Source: Tritrichomonas musculus (taxonomy: Eukaryota > Parabasalia > Tritrichomonadida > Tritrichomonadidae). From it: a stretch of DNA of 64,000 bases. A program made the translations under genes and the position numbers. The stretch lies in assembly GCA_039105265.1 (NCBI GenBank), contig JAPFFF010000012.1, positions 4,464,001-4,528,000 on the forward strand, written 5' to 3'. Below are positions 1 to 8,945 of this stretch, piece by piece (position 1 is the stretch's first letter; every line of letters starts with the position of its first letter). The notes beneath the pieces are model-generated. The model saw only the letters and a program-made list of their open reading frames with translations, searched no databases and was not told where the DNA came from.

Positions 1-995
1 CGCTGCTTTTACTTTTGTCACTGCTTATTTCAGTGCAATCGTTTTTATTAACATCAGAATTTGCTGTACTTTCAATGCATTATGAAATACGATTAGCGCT
101 CTGGTCCGATTCCGATTCTGGCACATCTATGTAAGAAAATTTTGATTTTTCTATCATTTCGCTTGCCCTCTGATTAGTTTGTTGGCTTGATTGCAACTCG
201 CTTGCTTCTGTTTTGTACGGATAATCAAAAACAGCCAAATTTATTATGTTCGTTTTTACTGATGATAGAGCGATTGCGTCGTTCATTTTTGATTTGTCAG
301 TGAAGCCAACAAACGTGCACACGCATTTGGTGCCGGAGTAATAACAGAATCGCTGAATGTCAGATGAATCAGATATGCCAAAAAGTTTGGTAAATTTGCC
401 AAAAAAAAAAAAAAAAAAAAAAAACACGATAAGTCGGTTCATTTATTTCAGCGAAAAAGCAATAAGCAAGACCAGCCTTTGGAATGAAATCCTTGTAATT
501 AAAGTAAGAACAAATAAACGTATTAAATATAGGCAATAATGAAGGACTTATTGATTTTTGTTGTTGCTTTTCTTCGGTAGAAGATGCATTCTGCTGTGGA
601 CTGTAATTGAATCTAAATTTATCGTCTTTTTGATTGCTTTTTTCATTCGAATTCGTGCTAGAACTGCTATTTTGAGAAGGTGAGTATGTAAATCGGTTTG
701 AATTATTTTTATCAATCGTGCCACTTTTCACTTCATTGCATTAATTTTGAATTGTTATTCTGTGATGGCGAATAATTGAATCGGTTTGAGTCATTTTTGG
801 CGGTTGTTCTACTTTTTATTTCATTTTTATCATGTGATGAAGTGTACCTGAATTGGTTATTTTTATTATTTTTAGAATTACTAAGACTGCTATTAGAATT
901 CTGAGAAGATGACTCTTTTTGTTTCCGAATTGGCTATTGGATTAAAACTTACTCTTCCTTTCTCTTTTTCTTCTTCATACTCATACTCATCATCG
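1..995 (-). pseudogene. DIQR-module repeat protein, broken, partial (copy A)
   Basis: I do not recognise the family. On the minus strand the sequence gives Ser/Asn/Gln-rich linkers with YSPSQN-like motifs, then one copy of a roughly 90-residue module: F-I-P-K, then E-I-x-x-P-T, then SSDIQRFCYY, SGTK, TFVGF, and MNDAIALSS. The frame is split at the 24-nt homopolymer (401-424), which codes for a Phe run, and a TAA at 80-82 stops it. The same frame is open again beyond that TAA and runs off the window, as copy B shows. Upstream it ends at about 993, where the sequence switches abruptly to a kinase remnant, so no start is present. Confidence 0.6.
401..424 (+). repeat. Poly-A tract, 24 nt
   Basis: A run of 24 A, read as a Phe run on the minus strand within a DIQR module. 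Its length changes the downstream frame of the module gene; see the 25- and 26-nt versions in copies B and C. Confidence 0.95.
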
Positions 996-1009
996 AGAAA
1001 AATAACATT

Positions 1010-1682
1010 ATTCTTTGCGATTTAAAGCCAGAAAATATTTTGATGGATGATGAGATATATCCCAGAATTATAGACTTGGGACTCTCCAAAATCTTACATA
1101 AAAACGAGGTTTTAAAGGCACTTTTCTTTACGCACCTCCAGAAGTATTAATTGATAATGAATATACGGAGGCTGGTGATGTTTATTCATTTGCCATAATT
1201 GCTTTTGAACTAATTACAAATGAAGATCCTTTTAAAAATTGCTCCTTTATGGAGTAAATCAATAAAGTATCTAATGGATTAAAACCTAGTTTAAAGAAAT
1301 GATTGAAAATTGCTGGTCTCAAGATCAGGAAGACCGACCAATTTTGAGCAAATTGTTGATGAAATAAAAAATATTAAAATTTCATCACTGATCTTGTTGA
1401 CGAAAACGACTTTTTTAATTATGTTGATTACATTGATGATTGCAAAGTTTCTTTTGAAAAGGAAAGCCTTTTATTTCAATCAATGAGTTCATTAAGCGAA
1501 AAAGTATCAGAGATAAAAAAGCAAAAGGAAGCCTCACAATTAACGCCAAGCCATGGCTATAAACCAATTCGTTTTTCTCATGAGAAAAAAAAAAAGAATC
1601 TAAACCAATTCGTATCGGAACCAGAGGTTTAAAAGATGACGATGGTGATCCAGTTTCGGTTTTTACAATTGTAGTTCTATAG
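1010..1682 (+). pseudogene. Protein kinase remnant (C-terminal half), copy A
   Basis: The frame opens at the catalytic loop (CDLKPENILMD, with Cys-Asp for the usual Arg-Asp), continues to IDLGLS in place of DFG, then shifts frame at APPE and passes DVYSFAIIAFEL. A stop follows, then degenerate MIENCWSQDQEDRP, and a Lys/Glu-rich tail ends at a TAG (1680-1682). The N-lobe (Gly loop, VAIK Lys) is absent; sequence before about 993 belongs to a different gene. It is a different kinase from the intact one at 5944. It cannot be active: lobe missing, two or more frame breaks. Confidence 0.8.
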
Positions 1683-2027
1683 AAAAAAAGCATCTAATGA
1701 AACTGGATTTAATAGTAATAAGTAAAATATTAAATATTAAAAAAAATAACCGAATATTTCAAGATTAAAACTTAATTTAATTGAAAATGTCGAGAATAAA
1801 TTAAGAGAACCAAAAATATACTATAAACATTCATTTTAGTATATTTTATAACAAATAAAAAAAAGTCAAATAAAATTCATAATTGAAATTGATTGATAAA
1901 GATTTAGTCGAATATTTCGAAACGAAATCATTCCAATCCATAAAACAAATAAGCATTTTTTTTATACAAAATATAAACATTATTATTAATAAAATGTATA
2001 GCATATGAATAAATTAATTTTTATTAA
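1683..2027. other. AT-rich spacer, no gene seen
   Basis: Low-complexity AT-rich sequence between the ends of the convergent kinase remnant and the RBR pseudogene. AATAAA-like strings on both strands may act as poly(A) signals, but nothing else is supportable. The equivalent spacers in B and D are 14335-14679 and 48259-48601. Confidence 0.6.
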
Positions 2028-3093
2028 TTAAAGATCGAATCCACTTAATAACTCATTCACTACCTTGTCAATCCTATCAGCAGTCTTAGCAATTTTAGCA
2101 AACTCTTCATCTGTGCCTGAATAAAGGGCTTTCTTGAATTGATAATAAATTGTCTCAATAGGCTCTAATAAATGGTTAAATATGAACTACGCACTTGTAT
2201 TTTTTTCCATGAGGAAAGCAGCTTGGTAACTGTGAATGAGGACGTTTCTTGCATTGTCGTAGGATCGAATTATTTCAATGAATTTTTTTTGCACTACTTG
2301 GGTATCAATTCTGTTCTCATATCGCTGCTGAGCCTTATTACGGTGGTACTGGCTTTTTCCCGCCTCCCATTTGTCGTCAGCGTTGAGTTGTTTGCAGCTG
2401 TTGTAGAGCCGATTCATTTCATTGTACTCTCTCTTAATAACGCAGTTCATTGGCGGAAGCCTGTATGATATGTCATTCGAATTGTTGTTGGCATTGCTGT
2501 TGCCTTTGTTTGTGCTTCTGCTGTCACTTACGTCTTTCTTTTTAATGCAATCATAATGCTTTGAACTTCAATCAGAACCGCAGATCCAGCAAAAAGAGTG
2601 ATTGCACCTCGTGCACTTCATATGATTGCATCCTCCGTTTTTCAATATCGGCGACTTACACTTATGGCACGGCTTTGTTCTTTCTGCGATATAATCTTCG
2701 GATTTTTCAAAGACTTTTTCATCATCGTCGTAGTCATCATCATCTCCTCTTAAAAGTCTGTGTTGCAATACTATTTATTTGGATTTTCATCTTTTCTTCA
2801 AGTATTTTAACATTTACACTGTGATCATCTGGCTGGTTTGGTGTCGCAGCGTCTTGAGTATTGAAATAATTTGGCTCAGCAGATTGAGATGAACTTATTT
2901 CAATACTGAAATTATCATTTTCCTCTTCTTCCTCTTGGCTTGATTTAGGATTTACTAAGAACATAAATGAATCGATAAAAGTAGTCATGTTATCTTCGCC
3001 TTCTTTAAATATTCCATTGTAGTCATCAGCTAATTGCTTATTTGTTAAAATAGCATCTTCGATTAAATGAACATTCATCGAGTGCCAAAACAA
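2028..3093 (-). pseudogene. RBR (Ariadne-like) E3 ubiquitin ligase C-terminal part, broken, copy A
   Basis: Minus-strand translation gives a RING2/Rcat-type segment: CHKCKSPILKNGGCNHMKC, then CxxC and FCWIC. This is followed by YDCIKK and an Ariadne-like helical region (YHRNKAQQRYENRI, then a stretch on Asn/Gln/Leu helices) ending at GFDL-stop (2028-2030). In active enzymes the Rcat Cys accepts ubiquitin. RING1 and IBR are not found. A frame break lies near 2740-2768 at the Asp-rich DDDDYDDD stretch. A TGA follows GSD, where the family has a Trp, and a further TGA lies within the helical region. The piece upstream (2740-3093, Glu-rich) is unassigned. A TAAAAA string just after the stop is a plausible poly(A) signal. 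Confidence 0.7.
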
Positions 3094-3179
3094 TCGTATC
3101 GTATGCGATCAGGTTGATTAAATTAACGATATATTGTGTTCCTCTTGTCTTGAATATCGAGTGTTAAAACAATCATATC

Positions 3180-4008
3180 ATATGCGTCACTTTTTATGTC
3201 GGATTTCATTAAAATGATTTTCTCACCCAGCATCATCAGCCCCTGATTGTTTGGCATTATAGAAACTTGCTCAAGGTTAGTTTTAGAGAAGAAGCATTCT
3301 TCTAAATATCAACTTTCGATGGAATGTTTATCTTCTTGATCGACGACTTAGTGAATGCAAATTTACCAATCGAAACATGATTCGAATCATTGTTAAAAAT
3401 GACCTGTTCTAGGTTTCTCTATTCATAGAATGCATATGGCGCGATATATCGAATTTTGGAGTCAATTGTGAAATCTTTAATGTCGCGACTGGCAAAGATT
3501 AAAACATCATAGAAATCGGGTTCTGATGCAAATTTTCAAACAACAATTTTATGAAGTTCGTCCATAGAAGAAAAGTTTTTGTTTTCAGGTGGAATTACTA
3601 TTTTTGTGAGATTTGATGTGGTTGAAAACCGTCATTCTTCTAGTTTTTCAACTTTGGATGAAAATGTGAAGGTCTCGACTGACGATTTGGCAAACGCAGA
3701 TTTATTAGTTGTGGTGATTTCTGAATTTTCGGATATTATGAAAGTTTTGATGTTATTGCATGAATAAAATGTGTAGTTATTAATCTCTTTGATATGTGGT
3801 GTTAATGAAATCCTCATTATTGATGATAATGCAAATGTTTCTTTTTCTATTGTCGGCATTTCTGAATCTTCAGCAAATTTAAAGATCCTGATTTGCATGT
3901 TGCCTTTGAATGAACCTTCTTTAATATTATTAATAACATATTCTTTTGAATCATACGTAATCGATCGTGGAACAAAAACTTCACCTTTAGCTTTCGGTGA
4001 ATGAACCC
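3180..4008 (-). pseudogene. BspA-like LRR_5 protein fragment, copy A
   Basis: Minus-strand frames show repeated LRR_5 units of the BspA type: AFALSS/AFAKSS, then IxxISLTPHIKEI, NYTFYSCNNIKTFIISENSEI, and further on APYAFYE and FTKSSIKKINIPSKV. LRR_5 proteins of trichomonads are mostly surface or secreted. The reading frame is lost by stops near 3632 and several times further on, and no start, signal peptide or C-terminal anchor is visible. It abuts the discoidin pseudogene head-to-head at about 4000, so both have lost their natural 5' ends. Confidence 0.75.
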
Positions 4009-4969
4009 TGGCTGCTGTATCATTATTTATATCAACTTCTTATTTTTTATCAAAATGATGATTCTGAAAAGAATAAATACGAAGAAAAAAATTCGCAATC
4101 ATTTACAGAATACATATATAACGATAAATTGCTATCGCTTCCGATAAGTATTTTGCATCGAATTCTAACCAAATCGCGAGATTATAATCAAAATTTGTCA
4201 GAAGATGTAATTTTAATTTTTTATTCAAATGTCTTCGAAAATACGGGCGAGAAGCCTCTGTTTTATTTGATAACATAAACTTTACAACTGTTAGTTCGAA
4301 AAATATGAATGTATTGATGACAGATTTTTCAAATGTTTTTGATTTTCACTTCATCAATCCACTTTTTATGAGGACAATTTATGACCAGCAAAACGAAATC
4401 ATCAAAAAATTGGACGAAATCAAGAAGCAACAAGAAGAAGAAATATCTCGAATTAAAAAAGAGAATGAGAAGCTCAGAAGCATGATTGTTGAGAAAGACG
4501 ACATTGTGAACTTAATTCATGATGAAATGACGAGATATCTTCACTATCGTTTATTTCAATTTGATGGAAATAACGAACATTCATTCACTGGAATCCCGCG
4601 TTATTTGACAAGGATCTGTAACGGTAATTGAAGAAAAAGGATTCATAAAGATAACTTCTTCATCAATTCAAAATAATCATTATCAAATTAAAACAATCGT
4701 CGATTTCGACGATAAATCACATTATTTCGCAACAGCAAACGAGAGGAATTCTTGGATTAAGTTTGACTTTAAATCACACTCAATTAGATATAAATAGCAA
4801 TATTCTTAATCGCATGATTGATCAAATTGATGATTTAGTCAGAGATCATCCAAAATTTAATTATCTTGCAACAAATATAAAAATTGATACCTGGAAAGAT
4901 GTTTTAAAAAATTATGCCAAAAAGAAACTTCCAAATGATTGCTTTTATCTGGGTGGATTAGTACCTTAA
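3997..4969 (+). pseudogene. Discoidin (F5/8C) family protein, broken and chimeric, copy A
   Basis: After a probably artificial ATG start comes a helical region with LLSLPISILHRIL, typical of trichomonad proteins that end in an F5/8C domain. After a frame break comes FDFHFINPLFM and a coiled coil (QQNEIIKKLDEIKKQQEEE). After another break comes the first half of the F5/8C sandwich (KTIVDFDDKSHYF, then NSWIKFDFKSHSIR). At about 4787 the sequence switches to DNA not found in C or D. That foreign piece (4763-4969) encodes an unrecognised stretch ending NDCFYLGGLVP with a TAA and AATAAA-like signals, probably the 3' end of another gene joined out of frame. Confidence 0.7.
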
Positions 4970-5880
4970 TCATTAAGTTAATAAATAAATATTTATTTTT
5001 GTTTTCTGAAAAAACAAATTTTCAGGCAAAAGAAATTAAATGACAACAATATAAATAAACCATTTTGATCAATAAATAATTAAAAATGAAAGGTATAAAC
5101 TTATTTTTTTTCATAAAATTTTACATTCAATTTTAATGTTTATTCGACCAAATATTTTTTTTTAATCGGAATTTTTTGTTTTTAAATTATTATATAATTA
5201 ATAAAATGAACTCGAAATAATCTATAATTGTTTTTTCTAATAAATCAAAAATCATTAAAAATATTAAAAGAAGCTTTCAATTTCATTGAAATTTTTTTTA
5301 CTATACAGTTTTTTGAATACTATACAGTTATTTACTCAACGTTAATATTATCGGTACAGGGTTATTGAAACGACGTTATTTAAAAGGTATTGAAAATTGA
5401 GCGAAATTTGTTATATTTTTATATTTTTATATTTATATATTCATATACTTATTTTAATATATACAATATATATAATATTTATTATATATTAGGTTATTGG
5501 ATTTTTAAAAAAGTGTAAAATATCCATATAATTTAAAATTTATTGAAAATTGAGTGGAATTTGTTATAGTTTTTTAATAATTGTGAAATTTATTTTGAAA
5601 TTGAGATAGAATAAAATAATTCTTTTAAAAAGTTATGAAAACAATGAATTTTAAAAATAATTATAAAAAAAATGCATTATTTGATTTGATTTATAACTTT
5701 ATTATAAGTAATGAAACAATTTTTGTTACCATATTTGCTTTTATTTCATATTTTTGTAAAAACATTTGTAATTTTTTCATGATAAATAGATTCTGTTTTT
5801 ATTTTTGATATTTTATACATAAACATATAATAAAAAATAACAAAATAATTTTAATTTTTCTAAAATTGTCAAGATAATAA
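4970..5880. other. AT-rich spacer upstream of kinase, copy A
   Basis: No gene seen. From about 4787 to 5430 the DNA is specific to A and B. From about 5440 onwards it matches the upstream region of the C and D kinases (31260 and 52000 onward), so roughly 450 bp of shared sequence is the likely extent of the original kinase 5' region. B equivalent: 17622-18532. Confidence 0.6.
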
Positions 5881-5881
5881 T

Positions 5882-5893
5882 TCATTTTATTTT
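5882..5893 (+). promoter_or_regulatory. Initiator (Inr)-like element, kinase copy A
   Basis: TCATTTTATTTT fits the trichomonad Inr pattern TCA(+1)Y(T/A). The first usable ATG here is 60 nt downstream because the nearer codon is TTG (5893-5895) where copy C has ATG. Confidence 0.5.
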
Positions 5894-5943
5894 TGAAGGA
5901 AAGGTTAAAAAAATTGGCCTCTTTAATTATTTATTTTATTAAA

Positions 5944-7167
5944 ATGGAACTCGAAGATGCGTTCTTTGATACCTCAGACTACGAACTAACTGGCACCAAG
6001 CTTGGTGAAGGTGCCTTTGGGAAAGTCTACCTTGTGAAAAACATTGAAGATGACCAACTCTATGCGGCGAAGATAATTAATATCCAAGGTGACTACTCAG
6101 TAAAAGAGCAAATGAAGCTTATACGTGAAACAGCGATTCTCCACAAGCTTGATCACCCAGCAATTGTCAAATTTTACGGAATCAACTTCCACGATTTTGA
6201 AGATCCGTCACAGCTTGCGCCGACGATTCTCACGGAGTACCTGGCGAAAGGATCGTTCAAAGATGTCCTCAAGAAGGCTGAGTGCGGCCTTGCTGACCAT
6301 GACTGGAGTGCGACGAAGAAGCACATCTGCCTGCTTGGAATCGCTGACGCGATGCGCTACCTGCACGCGAAGGGAATTCTGCACCGCGACCTCAAGCCAG
6401 AAAACATCCTCATCGACGGCGACTACAGGCCTCGCGTTGCGGACTTCGGCCTCTCTCGTTGCTTCTCGCAGGCGCTGTCAAGATCTGTTCAATTGTCGAT
6501 GACAGGAAAAATCGGGACACCCCTCTACATGGCCCCAGAACTTTTTGAAGACGAGGGCCACTTCAGCACAGGCATCGATGTCTATGCGTTTGCGATCCTG
6601 GCGTATGAAATCGTGTCAGGCCAAGAACCTTACAAAGAGAAAGGAAAGTCGATCACGATGGCGAATCTTGTTAGGAAGGTCCTGGCTGGTCAGAGGCCGA
6701 AATTTGTTGATGGCATCACTGATCCGATGTGGAAGCTGATAACTCGATGCTGGAGCAAGGACCCTAGCGAGCGTCCTTCATTCGAGGAGATATTCCAAGA
6801 ACTGTCAACGAACTTTTCACTTTTTGACGAAGATGTAGACGAAGATGAAATCAAAGACTACCTGGACCATCTTGCTGATGAAAATAAGGTGGAAGGTGTT
6901 GCAAGCACAAGCGAAAGAAAAGAAGATTTTGTTTTTAAATACGATCAGTTGGTCAAGAAGCAAGAGAAAGACAAGAAGATATATTCAGAAATATTGATAA
7001 AACTTATTGGTAGACAAGACGACATTACTGATTTATATTTCCCTTCAATTAAAGGAAACATATTGCATCTTGCATGTGAATCAGGAAATCTTGAAGTTGT
7101 GAAATACATCATCTCACTCAACAAGATTGATATCACATCAAAAACTATTTTTATTTATTTTTCATAG
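5944..7167 (+). CDS. TKL-type Ser/Thr kinase with first ankyrin unit, copy A
   Basis: A complete protein kinase domain of about 290 residues from the ATG at 5944: Gly loop GEGAFGKVYL, AAK lysine, HRDLKPEN catalytic loop, DFGLS, GTPLYMAPE, DVYAFAILAYE, and CWSKDPSERPSF. All catalytic residues are present, so it should phosphorylate Ser/Thr (or Tyr) on unknown targets. An acidic/coiled linker (about residues 300-385) leads to one ankyrin hairpin (ILHLACESGNLEVVKYIISL), then a TAG. A longer version from 5893 would need a TTG start, unlikely in a eukaryote. Kinase codons are much richer in G/C than the ankyrin part. The frame continues through seven ankyrin units, interrupted by spacer stops, to a natural-looking C-terminus at 8454. 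Confidence 0.85.
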   Translation: MELEDAFFDTSDYELTGTKLGEGAFGKVYLVKNIEDDQLYAAKIINIQGDYSVKEQMKLIRETAILHKLDHPAIVKFYGINFHDFEDPSQLAPTILTEYLAKGSFKDVLKKAECGLADHDWSATKKHICLLGIADAMRYLHAKGILHRDLKPENILIDGDYRPRVADFGLSRCFSQALSRSVQLSMTGKIGTPLYMAPELFEDEGHFSTGIDVYAFAILAYEIVSGQEPYKEKGKSITMANLVRKVLAGQRPKFVDGITDPMWKLITRCWSKDPSERPSFEEIFQELSTNFSLFDEDVDEDEIKDYLDHLADENKVEGVASTSERKEDFVFKYDQLVKKQEKDKKIYSEILIKLIGRQDDITDLYFPSIKGNILHLACESGNLEVVKYIISLNKIDITSKTIFIYFS

Positions 7168-8353
7168 AATTTCAATCATCATCAATTTATTACATTTCAA
7201 TCATCATAAATATTCATGAAATTCAAAAATAAAAATATTTATTATACGATATTACATCTTGCATGTGAATCAGGAAATCTTGAAGTTGTGAAATACATCA
7301 TCTCACTCAACAAGATTGATATCACATCAAAAACTATTTTTATTTATTTTTCATGATATTTCAATCATCATCAATTTATTCCATTTCAATCATCATAAAT
7401 ATTCATGGAATTCAAAAATAAAAATATTTATTATACGATATTACATCTTGCATGTGAATCAGGAAATCTTGAAGTTGTGAAATACATCATCTCACTCAAC
7501 AAGATTGATATCACATCAAAAGATATTTTTATTTATTTTTCATTACATTTCAATCATCATCAATTTATTCCATTTCAATCATCATAAATATTCATGAAAT
7601 TCAAAAATAAAAATATTTATTCTACGATATTACATTCTGCATGTGAATCAGGAAATCTTGAAGTTGTGAAATACATCATCTCACTCAACAAGATTGATAT
7701 CACATCAAAAGATATTTTTATTTATTTTTCATGATATTTCAATCATCATCAATTTATTCCATTTCAATCATCATAAATATTCATGAAATTCAAAAATAAA
7801 AATATTTTTAAAACGATATTACATCTTGCATGTGAATCAGGAAATCTTGAAGTTGTGAAATACATCATCTCACTCAACAAGATTGATATCACATCAAAAG
7901 ATATTTTTATTTATTTTTCATGATATTTCAATCATCATCAATTTATTCCATTTCAATCATCATAAATATTCATGGAATTCAAAAATAAAAATATTTTTAA
8001 AACGATATTACATCTTGCATGTAAATCAGGAAATCTTGAAGTTGTGAAATACATCATCTCACTCAACAAGATTGATATCACATCAAAAGATATTTTTATT
8101 TATTTTTCATGATATTTCAATCATCATCAATTTACTCCATTTCAATCATCATAAATATTCATGAAATTCAAAAATAAAAATATTTTTAAAACGATATTAC
8201 ATCTTGCATGTAAATCAGGAAATCTTGAAGTTGTGAAATACATCATCTCACTCAACAAGATTGATATCACATCAAAAACTATTTTTATTTATTTTTCATA
8301 AAATTTCAATCATCATCAATTTATGATATTTCAATCATCATAAATATTCATGG
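7059..8353 (+). repeat. Ankyrin-unit array, 7 x 189 bp, copy A
   Basis: Seven units with exact 189-bp spacing; the core GGAAATCTTGAAGTTGTG recurs at 7087, 7276, 7465, 7654, 7843, 8032 and 8221 (within a base). Each has a well-conserved ankyrin half (LHLACESGNLEVVKYIISL, then NKIDITSK) and an AT-rich spacer of about 90 bp reading FIYFS, a variable codon, FNHHQFI, FQSS, a stop, IFM(K/E)FKNKNIY. The TAA after FQSS is in every unit. The variable codon is TAG, TGA, TTA, TGA, TGA, TGA, TAA. Unit length is 63 codons, so the frame never drifts. Splice-like signals are absent. Confidence 0.9.
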
Positions 8354-8454
8354 AATTCTTACTTTATATGATTTTTAAAACAGCCATTGAAATCTCAGAA
8401 GATTATGGATTTAGTGATATTGCTCAGTTTCTTACTAAACAAATAAAAAAATGA
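8354..8454 (+). pseudogene. C-terminal end of kinase-ankyrin protein, copy A
   Basis: After the last spacer the sequence encodes FLLYMIFKTAIEISEDYG, then FSDIAQFLTKQIKK-stop (TGA 8452-8454). A short terminal half-ankyrin of this kind is the usual end of trichomonad ankyrin proteins. It lies in the same frame as the kinase ATG at 5944 (836 codons), which implies that the ancestor was one long kinase-ankyrin protein. As it stands it is cut off from the kinase by the spacer stops. Confidence 0.65.
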
Positions 8455-8945
8455 TTCAGTATAAAAATATTTCATTTTCCACTGTTTTAAGATTTTTGGC
8501 AAGCAGTTAACATATTATAAGATTAAGTCAATACTGATAAATTAACTTTTTTGAATAAAAAGAATGTTTAATTCTACTACTGGTTAGGTTTTAAAATATT
8601 TTTTAGGAAATATAATAGAAACAATAATTCTTGCATTCAAAATATATTTTTTATAATTTGTATTTCTGCAAAAGAGAAATGGAAATTCTCATAATTAAAT
8701 CTATTATGCATGATATCATTCAATTTTTCATTTTGAGATATAAATAAGAAAATATTAAAAATAATATATGAATTATCATTCCTTTTTTTTTCAGAATTTT
8801 CATTTATCAACAACTTAGTCATTAGATTTAATTCGAAATAAGTTGTTTTTTGTGATTTTTATTCTATGTAAAAATCATGTTTGAATGATTTTGCACAGTA
8901 TTTTTTACAAAAGTTTCTGACTTTTTTCAAATCTTCGATACAAGT
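8455..8945. other. AT-rich spacer, copy A
   Basis: No gene seen. It is shared with C (35261-35553 and 38770-39017) and in part with D (55746-55989). In A the sequence around 8745 (GAGATATAAATAAG) is the uninterrupted form of the site where C and D carry the element with inverted arms. B equivalent: 21107-21597. Confidence 0.6.

Noticed and set aside
2560-2600. TGA read as Trp in this organism
   Set aside because: Intact frames (kinase, Pmp-like, 53-residue protein) use TGG for Trp, and other RBR frame breaks show a pseudogene.
2172-2824. Plus-strand ORFs opposite the RBR pseudogene
   Set aside because: They mirror the minus-strand coding sequence, are repeated in all copies for that reason, and match no family.
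5893-5943. Kinase start at TTG in copies A, B and D
   Set aside because: TTG starts are not expected in a eukaryote; the next in-frame ATG (5944 and equivalents) precedes the whole kinase domain.
6125-6739. Overlapping Arg/Ser-rich ORFs in the second frame of the kinase
   Set aside because: They are shadows of the GC-rich kinase codons and occur in all copies only because the kinase is conserved.
7140-7260. Spacers between ankyrin units as introns
   Set aside because: No GTAYGT-like donor or ACTAAC...AG acceptor lies in the spacers; the only GT nearby is inside the ankyrin codons.
7059-8353. CRISPR-like appearance of regular repeats
   Set aside because: Units are 189 bp, code for ankyrin hairpins and have no unique spacers; the organism is eukaryotic.
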